Below are positions 5,837-10,767 of a DNA stretch of 10,767 nt, piece by piece. A program made the position numbers and the translations under genes. Under the pieces are notes generated by a model. That model made no database searches. It saw only the letters and a list, made by a program, of their open reading frames with translations, and was not told the DNA's origin. Position 1 is the stretch's first letter; every line of letters begins with the position of its first letter. Source of the stretch: Acidobacteriota bacterium (GTDB lineage Bacteria > Acidobacteriota > UBA890 > WLXD01); assembly GCA_022571615.1 (NCBI GenBank), contig JACZXM010000047.1, forward strand, positions 1-10,767. Reading direction: 5' to 3'.

Positions 5837-7392
5837 CTGGCCACGCCACCTGTGCCACGGGTTGCTACGGGAGGGCGGGTATCGAGCAGAGTCTGCCAAG
5901 CGTGCTGAACGTCAGCCGCGGTGGTGCGGAGGTTGCCGATCGCCAGACGCAGGGCCAGGCGGCCGCGCAGTCGAGTGTGCGATAGAAAGATCTGTCCGCC
6001 GCGATTGACCCGGGCCATCAACTCCTCGTTGGCTGCGGCGTGCGGATCCTGCGGCACGGGGGCAAGGTCCGTCCCGTCTCCGGTTCCGCGGCCCGCTCCG
6101 GGCCGGTAGCGGAAACAGACCGTCGAGAGCGGCGTCGGTGCGAGCCGCTCGAAATCCGGGTGCTCATCGACCCAGCTCGCGAAGCGGGCGGCCAGCTGCA
6201 TGTGGTGGCGGAGCCGCTGCTCGATCCCGGCCCGGCCGTACGCGTTCATGACCATCCACAGCTTGAGCGCCCGGAAGGGGCGACCGAGCTGGATCCCGTA
6301 GTTCATGAAGTCGACGGGCGCCGCACCGAGTCCATCGGCGTCATCCCCCTGGGCTTCCGACCGGTCGTCTCCGACATCGCTGCGCAGGTACTCCGGCACC
6401 AGGCTGAACGCCGCCCGCAGGTCGTCCGGCCGCCGCGTGTACAGGACGCTGCAACACATCGGGGTGAACAACCACTTGTGCGGGTTGACGACGATGGAAT
6501 CGGCTCGCTCCCAACCGCGGAACCGTGGCCGCATGTCGGGGACAACGGCAGCTGCGCCGCCGTACGCAGCATCGACGTGAAGCCACAGGTCGAAGCGGGC
6601 GCACAGGGTCGCGATTTTCTCCAGCGGATCGATGCTCGTGGTCGAGGTGGTACCGGCGGTGGCGACCACACAGAAGGGAATCTCGCCGGCGGCGAGATCG
6701 CTGACGATGGCCGCCTCCAAGGCGTGCGGGTCCATGCTGTAATCTGCACGGGTCGGGATCTTGCGCACGCTGGCGGTTCCAAGTCCCAGCAGTAGCGCCG
6801 CCTTGTCAATCGACGAATGCGCCTGCTCCGAAGCATACAGCCGGAGCGGGGCGGCCAACGAGCCCATCCCTTCCTGACTGCTGTAGCCGGGCACGAGTTG
6901 ACGCGCCGCCGCCAGTGCGCACAGGGTCGACACCGACGCCGTGTCGTTGATGATCCCGAACAGACTGGTTGGTAGCCCCAGCCAACCGGCCAGCCATTCC
7001 AAGACCCGTTGCTCCAGCTCGGTGGCGGCGGGCGACGTTCGCCAGAGCATGCTGTTGGGGTTGAGCGCGGTGGCCAGGGTTGCTCCGATGATGCCCGGCA
7101 CCGACCCGGTATTGGCGAAGTAGGCGAAGAAGCGCGGATGGTTCCAGTGCGTGATTCCGGGCAAGATCAGGTCGTTCAGATCGGCGAGGGTCTGTTCCCA
7201 GTCCTGCGGCTCCTCCGGCCCCTGGAGCGGCAGCGCGGCCAGCAGGTCGCCGGGACGAGTGCGGGCCAGCACCGGCAGGTCACGGCTCGAAGCGAGCAGC
7301 TCGACGATCCAATCGATCGCCGAGTAGCCCCTGCGGCGAAGCTCTTCCGGTGACAGATCACCGAGCTCGGAAGGTTCGCTGGCGGAGCTCAT
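5833..7392 (-). CDS. PLP-dependent group II decarboxylase (aromatic-L-amino-acid decarboxylase family)
   Basis: This 519-residue cytoplasmic enzyme is expected to decarboxylate an amino acid such as tyrosine, tryptophan, Dopa or glutamate to the amine. It aligns with aromatic amino acid decarboxylases by eye. HWNHPRFFAYFANTG and SPAATELEQRVLEWLAGWLG lie in the N-terminal half. H192 in SEQAHSSIDK stacks on PLP, D274 in HVDAAYGG contacts the cofactor, and K306 in VNPHKWLF forms the Schiff base. These positions are at or close to the numbering of the animal enzyme. An acidic, low-conservation insert at about residues 340-360 (DDRSEAQGDDADG) is unusual. The ATG at 7392 has GAGG five bases upstream. 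The last residues VATRGTGGVAS are encoded by repeat copy C, so the ancestral end was probably near LLDTRPP. The substrate cannot be fixed from motifs alone. Confidence 0.93.
   Translation of the reverse strand: MSSASEPSELGDLSPEELRRRGYSAIDWIVELLASSRDLPVLARTRPGDLLAALPLQGPEEPQDWEQTLADLNDLILPGITHWNHPRFFAYFANTGSVPGIIGATLATALNPNSMLWRTSPAATELEQRVLEWLAGWLGLPTSLFGIINDTASVSTLCALAAARQLVPGYSSQEGMGSLAAPLRLYASEQAHSSIDKAALLLGLGTASVRKIPTRADYSMDPHALEAAIVSDLAAGEIPFCVVATAGTTSTTSIDPLEKIATLCARFDLWLHVDAAYGGAAAVVPDMRPRFRGWERADSIVVNPHKWLFTPMCCSVLYTRRPDDLRAAFSLVPEYLRSDVGDDRSEAQGDDADGLGAAPVDFMNYGIQLGRPFRALKLWMVMNAYGRAGIEQRLRHHMQLAARFASWVDEHPDFERLAPTPLSTVCFRYRPGAGRGTGDGTDLAPVPQDPHAAANEELMARVNRGGQIFLSHTRLRGRLALRLAIGNLRTTAADVQHAWQTLLDTRPPVATRGTGGVAS
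5841..5867 (-). repeat. Dispersed boundary repeat, copy C, inside the decarboxylase 3' end
   Basis: The core TGCCACGGGTTGCTA matches copy A at 24 of 27 positions across the full unit. It is translated on the minus strand as the extreme C-terminus of the decarboxylase and ends five bases before that gene's stop. The palindrome CAGCTAGCTG (5830-5839) adjoins it and holds the stop codons of both convergent genes. Confidence 0.75.
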
Positions 7393-7474
7393 CGGGCCTC
7401 GGACGTGGGTGCGACGGGAGCAGGGTGGGCGAAGCTAGCAGGCACGAATTGCCATGGCCGGCCCGCCGCAGATT
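7393..7474. other. Intergenic gap between the PilZ and decarboxylase genes
   Basis: These 82 bases separate two minus-strand genes. CTAGCAGGC at 7435-7443 is a nine-base match to the minus-strand core of repeat copy D but does not extend. GCCATGGC (7451-7458) is a simple palindrome. No terminator or clear promoter is visible, so the decarboxylase may be read from the PilZ transcript or from its own promoter here. Confidence 0.3.
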
Positions 7475-7858
7475 CTATCCGTTGCCCGTCGCGCTCGTGA
7501 CCTGCGATGGGGTCTCGGCGGCGAGATGGAGCAGGGGCTCGTCGAAGGTGACGGCGATGACAAACCCGTCCGCACGCGCGTCGCAGCGCAGAACACGGCC
7601 CGCCAGAAGGCAGGGCCGAACCTGGTGCCCAGCGTTGCGGAAGAAGATACTGCACACCGACCCGCTACTCACCGGCGCGTCGAGATAGGCGAGGAGGCCC
7701 GACAGACTGATGTTGAGGGTTTCGCCGCTGGCGAAGAACGGGTGCGATTCCGTTTCGAACCCGTAGATCTCCACCTGGATCTCAAGCTCAATCTCGAGCG
7801 TCGCCTCATGGCGGTCATATCGACGCTGATCGGGTCCGCTCCACAGTCTGCGCGGCAT
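7475..7858 (-). CDS. PilZ-domain protein (probable c-di-GMP effector)
   Basis: This single PilZ domain protein has 127 residues from the chosen start. The binding signature is present: RxxxR as RRYDR near residue 12, then NISLSG about 33 residues later, matching the (D/N)xSxxG motif. PilZ domains bind cyclic di-GMP and usually act on motility, polysaccharide or gene expression; the target here is unknown. The ATG at 7858 has GGAG eight bases upstream. The frame stays open to TTG 7954 and includes ATGs at 7927 and 7918, but these lack good ribosome sites and the extra residues look non-conserved. The gene is upstream of the decarboxylase on the same strand (gap 82 bases) and divergent from the sigma-factor operon. 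A regulatory link to either neighbour is inference. Confidence 0.85.
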   Translation of the reverse strand: MPRRLWSGPDQRRYDRHEATLEIELEIQVEIYGFETESHPFFASGETLNISLSGLLAYLDAPVSSGSVCSIFFRNAGHQVRPCLLAGRVLRCDARADGFVIAVTFDEPLLHLAAETPSQVTSATGNG

Positions 7859-8207
7859 GGTCTGCGCTCCATTTCGATCGGCCAGGTGGCAGGTGCCGGT
7901 CGGCAACAGCCCTGGCATGCTTCTCATGAAGACGGAATCTATCTGCGTATTCAAGACCTTTATTTACCTTTACTAATCAATCATGGCTGATAGCGACTCC
8001 GAATCGGCGACAGCTTGCCGGGATTTGGACCTCCAGACGCACCCTGTCAACTGTTGGCCACCGAGTTGCCCAAGCAAGGGAAAAGCGACACAACGAGGCC
8101 GCGAGCCGAAGAAAGCAGGCTACGGTGGCACAACTACATCAGAGACACGAGTCGAGGTGGCTTGCGAACAGTAGATGTTGTGCCCGTGCACGGGGAGCGG
8201 TAACCGG
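7859..8207. promoter_or_regulatory. Divergent control region between PilZ and the ECF sigma operon
   Basis: These 349 bases carry no gene I can support. The stretch 7947-7984 is strikingly A/T-rich for this window, with direct repeats CCTTTA (7958-7963 and 7968-7973) and AATCAATCA near 7975-7983. It is the best place for promoters of both directions, though I found no well-spaced -35/-10 pair. I see no GGAAC-type ECF promoter before the sigma gene, so autoregulation is not supported by sequence. A short open frame at 7983-8174 has no ribosome site and is not called. Confidence 0.35.
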
Positions 8208-8795
8208 ATGGATCTGGCGAGCGAGCAACGTTGCCTCGATGCCTGTCGCGCCGGCGAGGCGACGGCCTACCGGCCGCTCGTGGATGCGTACTACCCGCGC
8301 ACGGTGCGGTTGGCCCATGCGCTGGTAGGCAACGCCGAGGACGCTCGGGATCTGGCACAGGAGGCCTTCGTGGCCGCATACCGGGCTCTACCTCAACATC
8401 TGGCCGGGCGTCCCTTCTATCCGTGGTTGCGCGGCATCCTGGTGAACAGGGTCAAGACGTTCGTCCGTTCGCGCAATCGCGCCAGGGCACGACGCGAGGC
8501 GGCGGCGGAACGTCCCGGGCATTGGGCCGCGCCGCGGGCCACGGCGCCCGACAGCGGGGTCCGAGACCTGGTTCAGCGTGCCCTGGCGGAGCTTCGCGAG
8601 GATGAGCGTAGCCTGCTGGTTCTCAAGCACGTGGAGGGCTATACGTACGACGAGCTGGCCGCCGTGCTGGCCATACCGCGGGGAACCGTGATGTCGCGGC
8701 TGTACCGTGCCCGCAAGCGCATGCGCGACGCCCTGCACAATCTTGATCCGGGCCTGATCGAGGAGCGTAGGGGAAACTCCGAGGAGGAAGAATGA
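8208..8795 (+). CDS. RNA polymerase ECF sigma factor (sigma-70 family)
   Basis: This 195-residue sigma factor would direct RNA polymerase to a small regulon when freed from its anti-sigma partner. Region 2 spans about residues 20-92, with the core-binding motif DARDLAQEAFVAAYRAL (45-61) and the following FYPWLRGILVNRVKTFVRSR. A basic Ala/Arg linker runs to about 120. Region 4 spans about 125-178 and holds the helix-turn-helix EGYTYDELAAVLAIPRGTVM (143-162) and SRLYRARKRMR. The ATG at 8208 has GGGGAG (8192-8197) ten bases upstream; an upstream TTG at 8175 would add 11 residues without family character. The Glu-rich end (EEEE) overlaps the ribosome site of the next gene. The stop overlaps the anti-sigma start by ATGA. 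No extra C-terminal domain is present, so it is a minimal ECF sigma. Confidence 0.95.
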   Translation: MDLASEQRCLDACRAGEATAYRPLVDAYYPRTVRLAHALVGNAEDARDLAQEAFVAAYRALPQHLAGRPFYPWLRGILVNRVKTFVRSRNRARARREAAAERPGHWAAPRATAPDSGVRDLVQRALAELREDERSLLVLKHVEGYTYDELAAVLAIPRGTVMSRLYRARKRMRDALHNLDPGLIEERRGNSEEEE

Positions 8796-9283
8796 TGGCG
8801 ACCGAGCGACCCGGAACGGGGGGCGAGAAGCGGGCGCTCCGCTGCCAGGAGGCACGGGTCATGTTGATGGGCTTCCTTGACGGCGAGCTCTCGCCGCAAG
8901 AAGTCCGACAGATCGAGGATCACCTGGCGGTTTGCGTGGACTGTCGCAGCGAGGAGCGCGCCTACCGCCGTTTGGGGAAAGTGACCGAAGAGATGATCGA
9001 AGCAGGACGTCCGTCCGCGAATGCCGATGTGGCCTGGGCCGGAATCTACTCGCGTATCGAGCGTCGAATCGGCTGGTTCCTTACCTGGGCCGGACTGACG
9101 GTGCTCACTCTGTTCGGTCTGTGGCAGATGATCAACGGGTTCCTGCTCGACGCGAGCGCGCCGCTGGCACTGCGCGTCGGTACGGGCGGCTTATTGGCCG
9201 GCGGCGTGATCTTGTTGATATCGTTCGTTCGCGAGCGGCTCTTTCACCGGCGTACGGAACGCTATCGGGAGGTGCAGCGATGA
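8792..9283 (+). CDS. Zinc-type (ZAS/zf-HC2) transmembrane anti-sigma factor
   Basis: This 163-residue partner would hold the ECF sigma inactive at the membrane. The N-terminal zinc anti-sigma domain shows C18 and H44-xxx-C48-xx-C51 (HLAVCVDC), with LDGELSPQEVRQIEDH between, as in the zf-HC2 family. Two membrane spans follow at about 93-114 and 125-146, ending in a basic tail (RERLFHRRTERYRE). There is almost no periplasmic domain, only a short loop of about ten residues, so sensing probably occurs in the membrane or cytoplasm. The start overlaps the sigma stop (ATGA at 8792-8795), with GAGGAGG at 8781-8787; a second in-frame ATG follows at once at 8795. The stop overlaps the next gene start at 9280-9283. 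Translational coupling would keep sigma and anti-sigma in balance. Confidence 0.92.
   Translation: MMATERPGTGGEKRALRCQEARVMLMGFLDGELSPQEVRQIEDHLAVCVDCRSEERAYRRLGKVTEEMIEAGRPSANADVAWAGIYSRIERRIGWFLTWAGLTVLTLFGLWQMINGFLLDASAPLALRVGTGGLLAGGVILLISFVRERLFHRRTERYREVQR
9267..9272 (+). promoter_or_regulatory. Ribosome binding site of the YbjQ-family gene
   Basis: GGGAGG, seven bases before ATG 9280 and inside the end of the anti-sigma gene. It fixes a 107-residue product within a longer open frame. Confidence 0.75.
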
Positions 9284-9603
9284 TCATGACCACATCCAAC
9301 GAGATTGCGGCGGCCCGCATCGTCCAGACGCATGGTCTGGTGCGAGGCAACACGATTCGCGCCCGCAACATCGGCAGGGACATCGCCGCGGTGCTCCGAG
9401 GTCTGGTCGGTGGCGAGATTACCGAGTACACGAAGATGCTGGCCGAAGCGCGTGAGCAATCGCTCGATCGGATGGTCGAGGAGGCGCGTCAGCTGGGCGC
9501 CAATGCCATCATCGCAGTACGTTTTTCGACCTCGTACATCATGTCGAACGCGGCCGAGATCCTCGTCTACGGCACCGCGGTGACCATCGACAACAGCGAG
9601 TAG
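9280..9603 (+). CDS. YbjQ/UPF0145 (DUF74) family protein
   Basis: The protein has 107 residues, the usual length of the YbjQ family of small oligomeric proteins annotated as heavy-metal-binding, whose role is still unclear. Family features are visible: a short N-terminal strand leading to QTHGLVRGNTIRARNIGRDI, then LRGLVGGEITEYTKML and AREQSLDRMVEEARQLGANA. The C-terminus is IIAVRFSTSYIMSNAAEILVYGTAV. The ATG start overlaps the anti-sigma stop (ATGA), with a strong ribosome site at 9267-9272. As the third coupled gene of a sigma/anti-sigma operon it may be a regulon member or help sense the signal; that is inference. It ends 13 bases from the stop of the convergent zinc-ribbon gene, and its stop begins TAGCAGCC, echoing the repeat core. 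Confidence 0.93.
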   Translation: MIMTTSNEIAAARIVQTHGLVRGNTIRARNIGRDIAAVLRGLVGGEITEYTKMLAEAREQSLDRMVEEARQLGANAIIAVRFSTSYIMSNAAEILVYGTAVTIDNSE

Positions 9604-9616
9604 CAGCCAGCGCCTC

Positions 9617-9985
9617 TCAGCAATCCGCCGAGATGTCCCCTACCGAGCCCGTCTGGCGTTCCTGTGCCTCGAGCTTGCCGAGGAGCTGGTGGGCGCGATC
9701 CCGATGCTGGGCGGGCACGTGGACCTGGACCCGGCCGAGAGAGCCGAAAGCGACCGGCTCGGCGTGAAAGACGCGCGACACCAGGCCGCAGGGAATTCCC
9801 TCGCTTTCGAGATAGCCCTCGATCAGGCGCGCTTCGGTCTCGGAGGAGACGGTGCGTACCGGCACCCAGTCCTGCCCCGGTTGGGGAGGGGGCAGCGGTT
9901 CGAGCACAGCCACGAGATGAGTGCCGCAGTCGGCGCATTGCTCGATGCCCTGGCGATACTCGGTACGGCAGTCGGGACAGAACAC
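9617..9985 (-). CDS. Zinc-ribbon / DUF2007 protein
   Basis: This 122-residue soluble protein has an N-terminal zinc ribbon with C3xxC6 and C17xxC20 (CPDCRTEY, CADCGTHL). A Pro-rich linker at about 28-38 follows. A DUF2007-like ferredoxin-fold domain spans about 39-108 (WVPVRTVSSETEARLIEGYLESEGIPCGLVS, then VQVHVPAQHRDRAHQLL). DUF2007 is described as a putative signal-transducing domain, and its molecular role is unknown. The start is GTG at 9985 with an excellent AGGAGG site (plus 9992-9997) six bases upstream. The C-terminal 14 residues (ERQTGSVGDISADC) are not conserved in character. The gene converges on the sigma operon and is divergent from the damaged peptidase gene. Confidence 0.88.
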   Translation of the reverse strand: MFCPDCRTEYRQGIEQCADCGTHLVAVLEPLPPPQPGQDWVPVRTVSSETEARLIEGYLESEGIPCGLVSRVFHAEPVAFGSLGRVQVHVPAQHRDRAHQLLGKLEAQERQTGSVGDISADC

Positions 9986-10149
9986 CGGGGTCCTCCTGTC
10001 GGGTTGAGGATCGCACCCCAGCCCCGTTTCGGTGGTGCGGCCGACGCATCACGCGGTTGCAGCCGATCGATCACCCGTTGATGATACCGTCGCGCACACG
10101 CCGGCGGGATGCACACTTGCACCACGGCCTGCTAGCCTCGATCGGAGTC
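9986..10149. promoter_or_regulatory. Divergent region before the zinc-ribbon and peptidase genes
   Basis: These 164 bases hold the zinc-ribbon ribosome site (9992-9997) and, near the right end, repeat copy D. For the plus strand, TTGCAG (10057-10062) and TGATAC (10082-10087) are a weak promoter pair with an overlong 19-base spacer. No gene is supported. Confidence 0.3.
10112..10134 (-). repeat. Dispersed boundary repeat, copy D
   Basis: It contains CACCACGGCCTGCTA on the plus strand. It matches copy B at 20 of 23 positions, and copy A at 17 of 21 over 10114-10134. It sits 15 bases before the peptidase start. It has the same orientation as copies A, B and C, but here it lies between divergent genes, so it is not tied to a transcript end. 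Confidence 0.65.
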
Positions 10150-10767
10150 ATGAGCGGAATGGTCCGAGCACCCCAGTTCCTCGTACTGTCATTACTGCTC
10201 GTCGCACTGGCGGTGTCGATCGGCCCGCGGCAGGCGGACGCAGCCGGCCAAGGGGCACTCCCGACGCCCGAGTCGGTGCTCGGGTTCGCCGTCGGAGACG
10301 ATTTCCATCTCGCCTCCTACGACGAGTCGATAGGCTATTTTCAGCAACTCGCCGCGGCCAGCGACCGGCTCGAGCTCGTACAGGTCGGTCGGACGTCGTT
10401 CGGATTGCCCTGGTACGTGGCGCTGATCTCGTCGGCCGACAACCTGAGCAACCTCGAGCGCTACCGGCAGATCGCGCAGCGTCTGGCCCATCCCGCCGGC
10501 CTGAGCGACGAGGAGGCACGAGCCCTGGCACACGAGGGCAAGGCGATCGTTCACATCGACGGGGGCCTGCACTCCACCGAGAGCGCCCACGCACGCTCGC
10601 GACCTGCGTCCGGAGTCGATGTACGCCTCTCCGTGGCAGGGCGGCTGGTGGCGGCTGCGTGACTCGGTGAAGTACATGCTCACCGCCTCGACTGCGGTCT
10701 TGGACTACGCCGCCAAGTACAAGTTCGACGTTCTCTACAATTCGGTACCAGGCCGGCCGCGACGTGA
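10150..10767 (+). pseudogene. M14-family zinc carboxypeptidase, internally deleted and frameshifted, runs off the window
   Basis: The first frame gives a signal peptide (about residues 4-32, hydrophobic core FLVLSLLLVALAVSI, cut near ADAAG). The N-terminal part of a large exported M14 peptidase follows: FHLASYDESIGYFQQLAA, VQVGRTSFGLPWYVALIS, and zinc motif H141-S-T-E144 in HIDGGLHSTESAH. After residue 148 (10593) this frame loses character and stops at 10660-10662. From 10592 a second frame reads HARDLRPESMYASPWQGGW, then WRLRDSVKYMLTAS and AVLDYAAKYKFDVLYNS, which resembles a segment normally lying well beyond the HxxE motif. At 10745 one extra G shifts to a third frame reading YQAGRDV. The middle, including the third zinc ligand and catalytic residues, is absent. 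The start could also be ATG 10159. Either a true pseudogene or an assembly error near a contig end. Confidence 0.75.

Noticed and set aside
7859..7954. PilZ protein starting at TTG 7954 or at ATG 7927/7918
   Set aside because: Ribosome sites there are poor or badly spaced, whereas ATG 7858 has GGAG eight bases upstream; the extra residues are outside the domain. Not excluded.
8048..8068. CAACT/AGTTG inverted repeat before the sigma gene
   Set aside because: Only a five-base stem with a mismatched interior; expected by chance in several hundred bases.
7983..8174. Short plus-strand open frame before the sigma factor
   Set aside because: No ribosome site, no domain, mixed composition without hydrophobic or amphipathic pattern.
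9664..10149. Plus-strand open frame running into the peptidase from upstream
   Set aside because: It is antisense to the zinc-ribbon gene and Arg/Pro-rich; the peptidase signal peptide begins at 10150 or 10159.

Overview
The window is a GC-rich (by eye roughly two-thirds G+C) stretch of ordinary bacterial chromosome or metagenomic contig. The coding style (frequent GTG/TTG starts, ATGA-coupled genes, GC-rich third positions), a lipobox lipoprotein, a periplasmic adaptor protein and an exported M14-type peptidase together suggest a Gram-negative-type, diderm soil or marine lineage such as Acidobacteriota, Myxococcota, Gemmatimonadota or a related uncultured phylum. The sequence alone does not settle which one. 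There are no rRNA or tRNA genes, CRISPR arrays, intact transposases or phage genes.

Layout, left to right. Positions 1-140 hold a long imperfect hairpin followed by copy A of a short repeat. A minus-strand two-gene export operon follows: a HlyD/RND-type membrane-fusion adaptor (877-2127) and a LolD/MacB-type ABC ATPase (137-829). The expected permease is not in the window. A divergent control region leads to a plus-strand class V aminotransferase of the alanine/serine-glyoxylate type (2405-3559). Converging on it is a minus-strand lipoprotein (3670-4161), with an inverted pair of repeat copies between them. A second divergent region leads to a plus-strand ornithine aminotransferase (4392-5636) and a 57-residue single-span membrane protein (5663-5836). 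These meet, tail to tail on a shared CTAG, a minus-strand group II PLP decarboxylase (5833-7392), preceded on its strand by a PilZ-domain gene (7475-7858). From 8208 a tightly coupled plus-strand operon encodes an ECF sigma factor, a zinc-type membrane anti-sigma factor and a YbjQ-family protein; each junction is an ATGA overlap. It converges on a minus-strand zinc-ribbon/DUF2007 protein (9617-9985). The window ends in a damaged M14 zinc carboxypeptidase gene that keeps its HxxE zinc motif but appears to have lost its middle and shifted frame twice.

Functional themes are: export through an ABC/adaptor system; amino-acid metabolism by three unrelated PLP enzymes within about 5 kb (glyoxylate/serine transamination, ornithine transamination, aromatic-type amino-acid decarboxylation); and regulation (an ECF sigma/anti-sigma pair and a PilZ domain that suggests c-di-GMP signalling).

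The most unusual feature is a roughly 21-27 base repeat (core CCACGGGCTGCTA on the plus strand). It occurs at least four times, always at a gene boundary, and it supplies or lies next to stop codons. One copy is translated as the C-terminal tail of the decarboxylase. I found no convincing evidence of a wholly new multi-gene system; the repeat family, the 102-base palindrome and the damaged peptidase deserve the closest second look.
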